In this document: in pieces, positions 12,366 to 22,924 of the stretch
How the letters are laid out: every line of letters starts with the position of its first letter
How positions within the stretch are numbered: position 1 is the stretch's first letter
DNA from: Cycas panzhihuaensis
Lineage: Eukaryota; Cycadophyta
Length of the DNA stretch: 64,000 nt
Assembly: GCA_023213395.1 (NCBI GenBank)
Contig: CM041465.1
Coordinates: 180,861,741 to 180,925,740 of the forward strand
Reading direction: 5' to 3'
Translations under genes and position numbers: made by a program
Notes under the pieces: generated by a model
Told to the model about the DNA's origin: nothing
The model's input: the letters and a program-made list of their open reading frames with translations, nothing else
Database searches by the model: none

Positions 12366-12578
12366 TGTTAATTTCACTGAAAAAAAGTTGATGTGAAGAT
12401 GACTTATATTGTGAGATAACATCTTCTTAAATATACATGATTCAATACAATCATTACAAATTGATTTGTAACTGACTCTCCAAATCATGACACATGGCAG
12501 ATAGAAAAAGGGAGTTACAAAGAAAGGTTTATAACATTATCGTTTTAACAATTAGGATATAACATTATACACTAACAA
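12366..12578 (-). repeat. 5' LTR of copia D
   Basis: On the minus strand it begins TGTTAGTGTATAATG and ends in CA immediately before a primer-binding site. The length is about 213 bp; the upper border could also be 12580. No second LTR of this element is in the window, so the borders rest on TG..CA and the adjacent PBS. Confidence 0.65.
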
Positions 12579-12579
12579 C

Positions 12580-13196
12580 ACCCTTACTCACACTTTAGAT
12601 TGCAATCTAAGGCTCTACTCGTGCAATAAATTGCAATCTAAGGTTTTGCTCATAATTTAAATCACAGTCTAAACTCTATTTATTCTATAGTCTTTTCCTA
12701 TACACATAGTTATCATCATCCTTTATCTTTACAGAGTAAAGTTTTCTTTTGCTATAAGTGTGCCCTTTGCTCCATGGCTTCTTGCAAGTATGATAGAGAT
12801 TGAGATCCCTCTCCTTTGCTCTTTTAATCTCATGATTACATTGTATGGTGTTTGATTGTGTTGTTTGATTACTTTGGGTTGTGTTTCTTGCTTGGAATTC
12901 TTGAGTGGTTGGTCCTAATGGTTTGAATTCTAGTCTTCAAAATGTTTGGGAATTGCTTTTGAACCTTCTCTATTGTGCCAATTGATTTTTTTCTTCTTTT
13001 CAATGTGTTAGTTGAATAGCTTCATCTAGTGTGCTTGGTCAAAATTGGCACATGTCATCTTGAACTTTAGGTTGCAGGTTACTAATGTAATATGGAAGGG
13101 CATCAATTAATTTGGTTCCTACTTTGAATTGTAACTTTTCAAGTTTTCCAAAGAATCATTTAACTACTCTACCCTCTTGGATTTCTGCCTCACGAA
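12580..13196 (-). pseudogene. gypsy gag fragment (element H)
   Basis: On the minus strand, 13196 to about 12700 reads as a gypsy capsid tail ('KLIDALPYYISNLQPKVQDDM'-like, 'TLDEAIQLTH'). An Asn/Gln-rich linker follows, then a degenerate zinc finger, 'YHTCKKPWSKGHTY', where chromovirus Gag normally has C-x-x-C-x-x-x-W-x-x-x-H-x-C. It is bounded on both sides by other elements (D and E), so neither gene end is present. Stops interrupt it. Confidence 0.6.
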
Positions 13197-14235
13197 GAAT
13201 GGATTCAATCAGTGCAAATTTGATCCAAACCTTTATACAACAATAAAGAATGGTTTGATTACCATAATTATTGTATATGTGGATGACATAATTTTTATAA
13301 GTAGTGATCAAGAAATAATTAAATAGGTAAATTTTAAATGGAAAATGAATTTGAATTTACAAATATGGGCCAGTTATATTATTACTTTAACATTAAAGTA
13401 AGTCAAAAAGATAACTTCATCTTCATATCTCAATCAAAATATGCCAAGAATCTCTTAAAAAGATTCAATATAGAGGATTGCAATTCCAACCTTACTCCAA
13501 TGGAGATAGGATGTGTTTTGACAATAAAAGAAGATAGTCATGGAGTAAATGAGACTTTATATAGGAAACTTGTTAGAAGTGTCATATATCTAATAGCAGC
13601 TAGGCTGGACATATCATATTCAATCAAAATCATCTCCAGATTCATGCATGCTCTAAAGGTCATTCATTGGAATGCAACTAAAAGAATTCTAAGATACATC
13701 AAAGGCACTTTATATTTGGGATTGAAATATGAAAAAGTTCGATCTTAATCTGAAAGGATATTGTGATTCAGATTGGGCTAGTGATCATCATGAGAGAAAA
13801 TCTACTTCTGGGTAGTGCTTCACCTTAGGGTCAACCATAACATCCTAGAGTAGTAAGAAATAAGCAATCATTGCTTTATCATCTACAAAGGTAGAATACA
13901 AAGTAGTTGTGAGTGGCACTTGTAAAGCAATTTGGCCTAAACAATTGCTTAAAGACCTAAATCAAGAAATATTTAAATCCACTCCTATATTTTATGATAA
14001 CTAGAGTGATATCAAATTAACAAAAAATTTGATCCACAATGCAAGAATAGAACATATTAAAGTTCATTGTCATTTCATACGTGAGAAAGTTCAAGACAAA
14101 GAAATCAATCTTCAACACTACAACAATGAGCATCCACTTGCAAACTTCTTCCTCAAGCCATTAGGAAGAGATAGATTCTAGTACCTTTGAAGATTGTTAG
14201 GAATTTAGAGCAAAGGATAAAACATTAAGGGGGGA
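13197..14235 (+). pseudogene. copia reverse transcriptase end and RNase H (element E)
   Basis: It begins abruptly with 'CKFDPNLYTTIKNG' and 'IIIVYVDDIIFISSD' (the YVDD catalytic box, about 13265-13305). It continues in 13338-13748 with 'FTNMGQLYYYFNIKVSQ', 'YRKLVRSVIYLIAARLDISY' and 'AT KRILRYIKGTL', the usual copia post-RT blocks. RNase H follows with 'SSTKVEYK'-like and 'IEHIKVHCHFIREKVQ' blocks to about 14180. The polypurine tract lies at 14225-14235. The 5' half is missing at a junction with minus-strand gypsy gag near 13197. A stop at 13319 and a frameshift near 13740 break it. Confidence 0.85.
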
Positions 14236-14459
14236 TGTTAAAGTCAATGTTTTATCTCTTGAATCTCTTAAGTTATTGTTGAAGGTCATGTGTCATAAAC
14301 CCCTCTCTTATTTATGTTGACAAGTGGTTGAAATGTATGGGCCCTCTATTATAATCTTGATGTATATATATGGGAGGCTCTCCTCTCCTTTTATCAATGA
14401 AGAAAAATGGTTTCTTTCATCTCTGAATCATCTCCTTGTTTGTAAGTGTGTTTTTAACA
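14236..14459 (+). repeat. 3' LTR of copia E
   Basis: It starts TGTTAAAGTCAATG right after the polypurine tract 'attaaggggggа'-type run (14225-14235, aaggggggа pattern) and ends TTTTTAACA, 224 bp. A TATA-like 'tgtatatatatggg' lies near 14361-14375 and the typical leader-like 'tatcaatgaag' near 14393. The minus-strand LTR at 22033-22255 has nearly the same length and related ends, so E and M are one family. Confidence 0.75.
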
Positions 14460-15956
14460 CCACCAAGTCAATATAGGATCTCTCAAGATTTGTAACAATC
14501 TTTTCTTAATATCTACTAGGCCCTTAATATTTGTTATCTTTGGAGGTTTTTAAATAATATCGAATAGTTAGAGGATTCCCTTATCCCATCAAAAACCAAT
14601 TTGTAGAATGCATTACCACTTTGACATGTTGCCTCTAAAGTTATGATTTCCATTGTCTAAAGCAAGGGATTTTTCCTTACTATTCCATATGTTCTAGGAT
14701 AAACTATGTTTTCATCCCTTGGGGCTTTGAATGCTAAAGGGTTGACAATGAGAAATAGCTTGACATTATCTAGTTTTGATGAACTTCCCTACAGTTGGAT
14801 GTTGAATAGATGACAAAAAAAACAAATGAATTTCAATGCACCCCTCAACACCTTCCATTGCATTATCCTTATTGTGGTGTAGGCTTTCCTCTCCACTCTC
14901 TTTCCCTACAACTCCCTCCCAAGCACTTATGTCATTTATGTGTAGGATTATAGGATTGGGTTGCTCTAAGTGGCAAGTTCCAAAGTTTATGTTATTACTC
15001 AATTTTAGCAAGAGGATTGTATTTCTATCTTGACTTTCCTTTTTTATTAGAGTGGCTTCACCCTAGTCAATTATTTCCATATCCCTCCTCTCTTTGGTTA
15101 ATAGGAGTATTCATGGCCTTCTCATTGCTTGTTGTCTTCTTTAACTATTCCTCCTTTTTACTTAGTCCACCATAGTGTTTATTTTTTAGTATATTAAACT
15201 TTTTCCTTAGGTAGCTTTGTATGTGTCATTGGAATGTCCCTTGGTTATCTAGTCTTAGAAGTAATTATATTTATGGTAGCTAGTAATCTTGTTCCTTCAT
15301 GCATAACCTGTAACCACTAATGGATTTTACTGAGACTTAGGCTTACCATTGTTCCCCTCAGTAGCTTGTAGGCAACATAACCAACGTTAACTAAGTGGGC
15401 CCTATGATACACGTGCATCATAGTTAAAGAGATAAACATGAAAATATATAGTTTGGCTTTATGTATGAATATTGATTATAAGAGATTGGCATCATCAATA
15501 GAATACCCATGTGCCTTTGGACTACTAGATTGATAATGCGCTATTGCGTACAATCAACAATGCTCTATAGGAATTGTCATACAATCATGGCATACCACAA
15601 CATACTTCAACAATAACACAACACAAATAATTGTGCATTGTTAAGAAGGGTTCCATAACCCTTAAGTTATTTCATTGATAACCATAAAGTTGCATACAAT
15701 ACTTCAATAAGAAAAACTCAATTCTCACATTGAATCTAATGTGAGTTTACCATATTTAACTTATGCCAATGGTTGATCTTTTACAAATGGTGCAATTTTA
15801 CATTACTTCATTATACCAATTCTTAACTAGTTAATAGTAACTACTTATCTAATTAGGGTATGGTTGTCTTTCTTTCCTTGGAGTTTGTAAAACTATTTGC
15901 TTATGAAGAGATTTTGAAAATGAAATTTCTTTATAATTATTATTTGTACTTGGCAG
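14460..15956 (+). other. Probable intron of the E2 gene, no transposon recognised
   Basis: No coding region or retroelement domain could be recognised on either strand. The stretch ends in a T-rich tract and the acceptor 'tgtacttggcag' at 15945-15956, directly before the conserved exon. That the whole stretch is intron is inferred from that acceptor. Confidence 0.55.
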
Positions 15957-16384
15957 GTTGGAGAAACATTACTAGAAATGAACATAGAAGGAACCCATCA
16001 TGACAAGCCAAGTTTTGGGGAAGAAGAGGTGCTCGACATAAAGATGGAGTGTAAGGGATCTCTTTCACAAAATAGTGAGATTACAATCAACATAGAAAAT
16101 AAAGGAAAGGTATTGCCAACACCTATGGTTCGTTATATTGCAAGGAAATATGGTGTTAATTTAGAGGACATTCCTGGTACTAGTAAAGATGGAAGAGTAC
16201 TTAAAGAAGATGTCTTGAAATATGTTTCCAATAAGGGGAGTGTAAATGAGGAATCACCTATCTTTCCTCAAGAAATTCCAATCCAAGAGGTTAAGATTAT
16301 GAATGTAAGATCGACAGAGGAAGTCTCATCTCATCTTAAACCAATGTTTGGAAAATTGTTTGAAGATAAGACTATTCCCTTCAG
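15957..16384 (+). CDS. Internal exon of branched-chain alpha-keto acid dehydrogenase E2 (dihydrolipoyl acyltransferase)
   Basis: E2 is the acyltransferase core of the mitochondrial branched-chain alpha-keto acid dehydrogenase complex. It passes the acyl group from E1 via lipoyl-lysine to CoA in Leu/Ile/Val breakdown. The exon opens in phase 0 with VGETLLEM, the last strand of the lipoyl domain. An acidic linker follows, then the peripheral subunit-binding domain: TPMVRYIARKYGVNLEDIPG (about 16120-16175) and SKDGRVLKEDVLKYV. In this family the G-T-G-x-D-G-R-V-x-K-x-D-V motif binds E3 or E1. A second linker ends in DKTIPFR, where the family has the start of the catalytic domain. The acceptor AG is at 15955-15956 and the donor GT at 16385-16386, splitting the Arg codon (phase 2). 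The exon has 428 bases and no stop. Lipoyl N-terminus and catalytic exons are absent from this window. An E2 of another 2-oxoacid complex, or a captured gene piece, is less likely. Confidence 0.85.
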
Positions 16385-17060
16385 GTACATCAAACTCATG
16401 TCTTCTTTCAATAATTCAACGATAATGGTTTGTGAATTAGTTTCATTTTGAATTTATTTGAAGTTAATAGCTTATGTGACTACTTATCCATTTGATTGCC
16501 TTTAGTTTTTGGAAGAAAAAGTAGGCTTATTGACATCTTCAAGAAGCAATTCTATCCTTTGTGGCAATTACCATTGGGGTTGGTATAGTAGGTAGTAGGT
16601 AGTAGCTACAAAATTCTAGTAAGGGATTTAATCTACAGGGTGACATATAGCTCACATACATAAGCTAAGCCCTTCTACCATGAGTAATGGGAATCTAGTT
16701 GCTTATTTTTGCACAAATTGAACATATTATGATTTTATTTCTTTATGACAATCTTGTCTTTTTAGTGAAAAGAGTGGACTCTTGTTATGTGGATTGTTGA
16801 CTCATAAGCAAATCAACAAATGGGGTCCCCAAATTTTCTATTTATATTATTTGCTTCACATAAGCTACCTAATGTATATTTTCTTTATGCAAAATAGGAG
16901 ATTTGGTTGCCATTGCTTGGCTTATTTCAACTTCTTCACATACACGGCTTTTTTTTTTTAAGATAGAACTCAGCATCCATAGATTTGATTTGTAAAGAGA
17001 AAAGAACAAATTTCTTTGCATCAAGGGGGGATTTGCAACTTGGAAAACAACCCATCATAT
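16385..17060 (+). other. Probable intron downstream of the E2 exon
   Basis: It begins with the donor GTACAT and has no recognisable coding or repeat content until the gypsy integrase tail starts near 17060 on the other strand. The reading frame of the exon runs on without a stop to 16449 by chance. Confidence 0.55.
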
Positions 17061-17972
17061 AATACCATAAGTCTAAATTGAATGGCATATCCTAAGAGGA
17101 ACCCTTTCTTTCATTTTTGTACATTTGATGACTTGTATATAACTTGATAGGACTATAGAATTTTGAAACTACTTTATCTTTCCTTGCTCTTTCTAGTGAG
17201 GCTTCTCTATATGGTTGGAATCAAACATATGCACACTTGCTTGAAATCCTTGTCTAAAATGATGTTGGTCTTCTTGTTAGTTTATTCTATTTCAAGCCAT
17301 ATCCAAGTGTTCTTTGAGGAGTTGGATGTTGTCTTTGTGATTGTGATAGCTAATTTATAACTGCCAATTGTCCAAAATTTGAAATGGTGAAATTTTTGGC
17401 AGATGGTAGTTCATAGTCACATAGAGCAGTAATGGTGCCATCTTAGTGGATGTGTAGTATGTAATATTATACCACCATTTAGCCTAATGCAACAATTTGT
17501 GTCATTGGCTTTGCTAGTATAACTTCTTAGGTAGCTTTCTAGACATTTGTTAGCCACTTTTGTTTGACCATTTATTTGCATATGGTACATTGTGTTCATG
17601 GTCAATGCCATGCCTACTTGCTTAAATAATTGTTTCCTAAAGTTGCTTGTAAATTTTGGATCACAATCACTAAAGATGAACCTTGGATACCCATGTAGGC
17701 AATAAGTGTATTTAATGAAAACTTCTACAACTTGACTTATAATGTTGATATTCCATATAGCCACTAATGTGCATATTTTGTGAGTTTATCAATTATGACA
17801 AATATAGAATATTTTCCCTTTAATTTAGGTAACCTTACTATGAAAAACATTGATATATTTTCTCCCACTTTTGTTTAGGAATATGAAGATGTTGCAAGAG
17901 TGCTACAATGCTCCCCTCCATTACATCATATATATCCCTAATTGACTTGGTACCTTTCAAAGACAAAGCGAT
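17061..17972 (-). pseudogene. gypsy integrase core and C-terminal part (element G5)
   Basis: Minus-strand reading from 17950 down gives 'LLQHLHIPKQKWEKISMFFI'-like sequence, the usual lead-in to the integrase core. It continues with 'FVIIDKLTKYAH' (first catalytic Asp region), 'HGYPRFIFSDCDPKFTSNF' (second Asp region) and 'NGQTKVANKCLESYLR', where the catalytic Glu of the usual 'GQTE' is Lys. From 17370 to 17110 a frame-shifted tail reads 'QLLKEHLDMA*NRIN*QEDQ' and 'KFYSPIKLY', the chromovirus-type integrase C-terminus. Its N-terminal zinc module sits at 20218-20520, beyond a 2.24-kb insertion. The catalytic E to K change and stops make it dead. Confidence 0.8.
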
Positions 17973-18681
17973 GTCATAACCCAAAAATAAAACAATGAAC
18001 AAAGAAAATACTAACTCACAACATAGAGCATTGTGACTAGGACTTTAACAAATAAATTCTCATATTACATAGAGAATGCCAAAAGGAACGAAAATTACAA
18101 TGCATAGAAGAGGAAAGTTTGGCTCTCTCTTTGTGTTCTCTCTGTTGACTTTCTTACTTCCTAATCTTCTTGGTAGGATAAGTACACTTGTCAAGGGATC
18201 ACTAATAGTCTAGCTTAGGATACAGTCAACATGTTTCATACACCCAAGGTTATCACATATTCATCCATAATTCCACATAATGTCATCACAAATTACATAC
18301 AACCGTACAATAATCAACAAATATCCATCATACAATCATCACGGTATATATAAAACATAGATTTCTATGTAACTCTTCACTTTATTAAGTAATATATTTT
18401 ATACATTCAGTTCTAGAATGTATCCTCTATGCATTCTAGTCGTATACACAGGATTATGTTACATACATTCCAAGAGGGAATGTATCTATTGTAACTCCAA
18501 TCTATGCCACTGATTTGTCTTGCTAGCTACCATACCACCATGTGGAATGAATGCTTGACTCTCACCCTTGAGAGAATGACATATGATTGAATCACTTAGC
18601 TCTCACCATTGAAATGATCCTCAAAAGTGTCATTAAATACCCATTTTGGTGTTCTTTAGGTGAATGGTTATGGTCATAACC

Positions 18682-18804
18682 ATTCCTTTTCATAACACGT
18701 GCCTTTTCACTTAACACATGATTAACACTACTAATCCATATATTCCTTTTCATATCACGTGCCTTTTCACTTAACACATGATTAACACTACTAATCCATA
18801 TATT
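18682..18804. repeat. 60-bp tandem duplication
   Basis: Two adjacent copies, about 18682-18742 and 18743-18804, have a period of exactly 60 bases and differ at about one position (cataacacgt versus catatcacgt). The G0 homologue (near 2860-2880) has a single diverged copy, so the duplication is private to this insertion. Confidence 0.9.
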
Positions 18805-18954
18805 CTCTGTCCATACGTGCATATATCCTTACTACTGTCATCAATTCTGGGTGCATTTGAGTCTACTCTGGTTGTGCATACTATTGTGGTATGTTCTATT
18901 TACTAGTGTACCTGAAAATATACACACTTTGTCATGTGATCTAGGGATCATTCC

Positions 18955-19110
18955 TGGGCCTATTCTAGTCATTTTTTGGGCCATTATGGGCCTGTTTTGA
19001 TCATTTATGAGCTGTTTTGGGCCCATTTATGGTTGTTTTTTAGCCATTCTAGGCCCATTTTTGGTCATTTCTAAGCCATTTTGGTTGTTTCTAACCATGT
19101 TGATCATTTT
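18955..19110. repeat. Degenerate short-unit repeat
   Basis: Variants of 'gggcc', 'ttttggtcatt' and 'ggttgtttttagccatt' recur every 30-45 bases. It is low-complexity and its open frames are artefacts of the repeat. Confidence 0.55.
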
Positions 19111-20212
19111 ATTTGCCAACACTCTCTTGAACCATTGCCTCAAGAGTCAAAAGCTAAGAAGCCAAAAGCCCATTCCCATTTGGCCTGAGTCCCATATACT
19201 TTTTCTTTTATGTCCTTTTCCTTTCTCCTATCATTAGCCACAACTCTAAGATTTTACTACTGATTTGATCATTACTCTAGCCTCCTTCATTAAGTGTCTT
19301 TTAGAATGTCATTGGTATTTGCCATATTCTACTCATAATTCTTCAATGTGTACTAGGTACATAAGGAACTCTGTCTTAAAATGTCATTAGCAACAAATTA
19401 GCATGTACAACATGTGGGTGCTACTTATGTGCTTCACATGAACAACGGATTATGATTATAGAGCATGGCATTTGGTTGATAGGTTCCTTCCCATGCAAAC
19501 ATTGCTCTTTTCATGTTACTATAATTTTGTGAACTAGCCACGTGTCATGTTGTGATTTACTTCGCACTTTATTTGTTTACAACTAATAGCAATCACCCAT
19601 TTCACCTACTTGCATTTTGTTGCCAGTGCTTACAACATGAAGTCCACAAATGTTTGCCATGTGTCCTTTGATCTAACAATGGTCACTCCATTGCACCTTT
19701 CTTCCCTCACCAACTCTTCCTTTTGTAACTTTTCTTTCTCATAATCCACAAATTCCCTCATGTGAGCTACATTCTTATGAAGTCTCTATGATGTTGCCAC
19801 ATGCCTTAATCTAATAGTTATCACTTGCTTGTTGCTCACTACATTGCAACTTTGTGCCACTTTAAATTTTAGTACTGGCACCTTCTGGCAAGTGCTCCAC
19901 TCACAATGCTCCTTAATATGGCCATGCATTCTCTTAATCAATGACCATGATTTATTCGTGACTCGCCACCTTGATGACTTGTAACTTGTAGTGATTAATC
20001 TCCCCATCACACTCTATGTGAAGCAGTTTCTTACAAAGTGTAACTCGTGAAGCCTGTATGCTTGCACACTTGCACCTTGTGAATACTAAACTTTGCAAAC
20101 TCTATTTCCTTATAAAATCTTCACTTGTGAAGGATGCTAAGATTGATCATTTAGGTGAACTACTCTGTGAACAAAATCTACCAAGTCTTATAACCAAAAA
20201 TACATATGTACA
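19111..20212. other. Right part of the 2.24-kb insertion, non-coding
   Basis: Nothing recognisable is encoded. A TATA-like 'ccttataaaatcttc' occurs near 20108-20122. The stretch ends at the proposed insertion border. Confidence 0.4.
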
Positions 20213-20217
20213 ACGAT

Positions 20218-20520
20218 GCTCATGCATCAAATAGCCTTGGTAACAACATTTTCATTTTTTGTGAATTTGGTAAGTATTGCATTCTACAACAATATTTTCA
20301 ATTTCCTCCTCTATTATTTTCTAGTAGAATGGTGAATTTCTTAAGTATATGTTGAAAATTCCACTATGGCTTGCTTTTGGTAGGGCATGACCACCTTGAA
20401 CTTGTTTTTGAATTTTAATTGATAAGCTCCATTATGTAGATAATGTACCATAGATATATTATAATTTGTATTATGTAGAGCTAGGTACATTTTGGTTTGT
20501 TTAAGCATGTTTTGTAATGT
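20218..20520 (-). pseudogene. gypsy integrase N-terminal zinc module and preceding linker (G5)
   Basis: On the minus strand the translation has 'YLHNGAYQLKFKNKFKVVMP' and, about 100 bases later, 'FY*KIIEEEIENIVVECNTY', ending in C-x-x-Y-Q. This corresponds to the gypsy H2C2 finger, 'FYW-x-x-M-x-x-x-I-x-x-x-V-x-x-C-x-x-C-Q', with one Cys lost. It joins in orientation and order to the integrase core across the insertion. Confidence 0.6.
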
Positions 20521-21243
20521 GAGTATGTCCCCATTAACCTTTTCTACTTTAAGTTATGGACCCCCCAGTAAAGTTAATATCCTAGTAAGTTTGTACCACA
20601 TAATGCATAAATGGGCTAAGGTCTGCAAAGTAAGGAGAGTGAGCTAGCTTAGTCAATTTTAGTCAGAATAACCAATTTTTATTTAGTAGATATTCTTATT
20701 AGTTCCTTATAATCATTTTTTAGTACTAAAGTACTTGTGATAAGTAAATGTATGCCTATTTTTTTATGATTGTGGCCTAGTGATGGTGCTAAAATTTTGG
20801 CATCTTAAAAGAGAGGGGAGGTGCACTTTGTAATGTAAGAGGAGGAAGATGCAACCCAATTTTTTTTTTTCAGTTTTGGTATAGAAGGGGGCATTCTTCA
20901 AACTTTCTCTTCTGAGTTCTTCTCAAAATATATCTTCTTTATGTGTGTTTGTAGTGTGCTTACTTGTGTTTGTAGCAAGTTCATGGTTAATAATAAATTC
21001 TAGTGGCTTTAGCACAATTCTTTTTAGCATATAATAGAGCACATTGAAGCTAAGTTCCTCCATTCTAGTTATTACACTATTTGTTTCACTTTGGAACATC
21101 ACTCATAGTTGAGGAATAATCATGGGAATATTGCTCTTAGAGGAACTCTTGAATAACGATTTTGAGAATGCTATCTACAAAGGAATGGTTGAAGAATGAT
21201 GGAAAATATACTATCCACAAAGGAATGCTAGTGGAACATTATA
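20521..21243. other. Unassigned stretch
   Basis: It may hold decayed upstream pol sequence of G5 on the minus strand, since weak reading continues, but no motif is firm. A T-run lies near 20860-20870. Confidence 0.3.
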
Positions 21244-21571
21244 TGAACAAACATGCATAAATGCATATGTTTTGAGCTACAGGAACTTGATCATACACAA
21301 CAAGCATGATAAAGAGTATAGGAAACACAATACACTAGATACACATAGGAAAACCCTTTTGGGTAAAAAAACCCACTACAAAAGATTGCTAGATCACATT
21401 GATTCTTGATTAGATGAATATACAATGGACTCTGGGATATTTATAATCCCCCAAGTGGTGTCAACCTTTTAAGGTTGTGTCCCTTCATAAACTCACACCT
21501 TTTTGTTAAACAATAGCTAAACCACATATAATATTAACATAAGTGGCTTAGCATTAACTACCATGCAAACA
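21244..21571 (-). repeat. 3' LTR of copia J
   Basis: On the minus strand it starts TGTTTGCATGGTAG just after the polypurine tract (minus-strand aaggggggа-type run at 21572-21580) and ends GTTTGTTCA; 328 bp. It shares many blocks with the plus-strand LTR of K (22566-22911), such as 'ttaacaaaaagg' and 'tataaatatcc', so J and K belong to related families. Confidence 0.8.
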
Positions 21572-21585
21572 TCCCCCCTTAATAT

Positions 21586-22032
21586 AAATGTGTACATTAA
21601 TTCACAATTTGAAATTATCACTGGCAAAGGATAGAATTATCCTTGCTAATACATCTATCCTCAAGGATAACTTCTCTAAGTCCCAATCTAGCACGAATGT
21701 TTATGAAGTGATCTTCAGTAAGTGCTTTGGTAAACATGTCTGCAAGCTGCTCTTCACTCAAATAAAAGTTGAACTGCAACTATCCTTCTTTGATTTGTTC
21801 ATAGATATAGTGGTGTTGAATCTTAATATGCTTCGTACACATATGAAACTCGGAATTCTTTGGTAGACGAACAGTGCTTTGGTTATCAACAAAAATAACA
21901 GATGTACTACTAGATATGCTAAGGATATCCAAAAGACTTTACCAACATACAACTTCTTTCATACTAACAGTGAGTGCTTAATATTTGACCTTTTTAGAAG
22001 ATAGTGCTACTATCTGTTGCTTCTTTGACTAG
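21586..22032 (-). pseudogene. copia RNase H C-terminus (J)
   Basis: Minus-strand reading from 22030 gives 'SKKQQIVALSS', then 'STVRLPKNSEFHMCTKHIKI', 'QLADMFTKALTEDHFINIRA' and 'RLGL', the last third of copia RNase H. It is cut at 22032 by the LTR of M, inserted right at the conserved 'S-K-K-Q' block. Stops are few, but the copy lacks everything upstream. Confidence 0.85.
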
Positions 22033-22255
22033 TGTGATACACATCCATTACCAATACCAAAGATATATTTATTGAGAAAATGAATGATCTTCATTAATGA
22101 TAAGAGAGAAATTATTTCTCTTATATACAATTGATTTACATAAGGAATCTAGTACATGTATGACAAGTGCTACTTTAAGATAGAAGAGGAACAATAACAA
22201 ATAATCTTCAATTTACATAAAGATCACCTTATGACAAAACATTAATATTCTATTA
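22033..22255 (-). repeat. 3' LTR of copia M
   Basis: On the minus strand it begins TAATAGAATATTAATG (TG changed to TA), after the remnant tract 'aaacattaagtgaggg', and ends GTGTATCACA; 223 bp. It is related to the LTR of E at 14236-14459. Confidence 0.7.
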
Positions 22256-22565
22256 CCCTCACTTAATGTTTTATCCTTTTTGTTTTACATTCCAAGCAAA
22301 TCTCTAAAATATTAAAATTTATCTTTTGATAATGGTTTTATAAAGATGTCTGCAACTTGTTGATCACTGTTGCAATATTGTAAGTCTATCTCTTCATTTT
22401 GGACCTTTTCTTTGATGAAATGATGATGAACTTCTATGTGTTTGGTCCTTGCATGGAAGACAAGGTTTTTAGTGAGTTTGATAACACTTTGGTTATCATA
22501 GTAGATTGTAGTTATTTTTTTACAACTCTGATTTAGATAATTCAGGAGTTATCTTAACCAAATTA
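22256..22565 (-). pseudogene. copia RNase H C-terminus (M)
   Basis: The minus strand reads 'SCKKITTIYYDNQSVIKL', 'NLVFHARTKHIEVHHHFI' and 'QQVADIFIKPLSKDKF', the copia RNase H end. It is cut at 22565 inside the conserved 'IWLR' block by the LTR of K. Upstream domains of M are not present in the window. Confidence 0.85.
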
Positions 22566-22911
22566 TGTTAGCGTGGCAATTAGTTATTATGTTACTTATT
22601 AATGTTAATATGGTGGTTTAATTATGTGATTAACAAAAAGGAGCGAGTTATGCAGAGATTCACAACCTTTAAGGATTGACATCTCTTGACAGGTTATAAA
22701 TATCCTAGAGTTCCTTGTGTATTCATATCAATTAAGTTGGTAATCAATGTGATCGATACATCTTTATGATGAGGATTTTCTCAAAAGGGTTTCCCATATA
22801 TATCCTATGCAATGTTCAACTATTTTCTGTGTTTATCTTGTTTGCTTGTTATGTATGGTAAAAGATTCTATAGAGTGCAAATATTTATGCATTCATTTAT
22901 GTTTCTTAACA
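22566..22911 (+). repeat. 5' LTR of copia K
   Basis: It starts TGTTAGCGTGGCAATTAG and ends TTTCTTAACA directly before the PBS; 346 bp. TATA-like 'ggttataaatatcc' sits near 22693-22707. Confidence 0.8.
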
Positions 22912-22924
22912 TGGTATCAAAGTC
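22912..22924 (+). promoter_or_regulatory. Primer-binding site of copia K
   Basis: TGGTATCAAAGTC directly abuts the LTR end, matching initiator tRNA-Met type sites. Confidence 0.85.

Larger units (their letters stand above)
9158..12578 (-). mobile_element. Ty1/copia retrotransposon D, 5' part
   Basis: Read on the minus strand, this is 5' LTR, primer-binding site, gag, zinc knuckle, pre-integrase and integrase, in the copia order, breaking off near 9158 before RT. The break abuts the plus-strand RNase H of G0, so a deletion or insertion junction lies there. Confidence 0.75.
17973..20212 (-). mobile_element. 2.24-kb insertion (probable solo LTR or non-autonomous element) splitting G5 integrase
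   Basis: It separates integrase zinc module (20218-20520) from integrase core (below 17972) of one gypsy copy. Flanks are GCGAT (17968-17972) and ACGAT (20213-20217), a near-perfect 5-bp duplication. On the minus strand it runs from TGTACATATG to GGGTTATGAC. Part of it (about 18190-18960) is homologous, in inverse orientation, to the LTR-like region of G0 (about 2640-3415). No coding domain is recognisable, which fits a very long solo LTR, but I have no second copy with which to fix the ends. Confidence 0.5.

Noticed and set aside
17163-17360. Hydrophobic plus-strand frame as a membrane protein
   Set aside because: The minus strand here encodes the integrase C-terminal tail of G5, so this is its antisense shadow.
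18592-18822. Open frame with an internal 20-residue repeat
   Set aside because: The repeat comes from the 60-bp DNA duplication inside an LTR-like region; not a gene.
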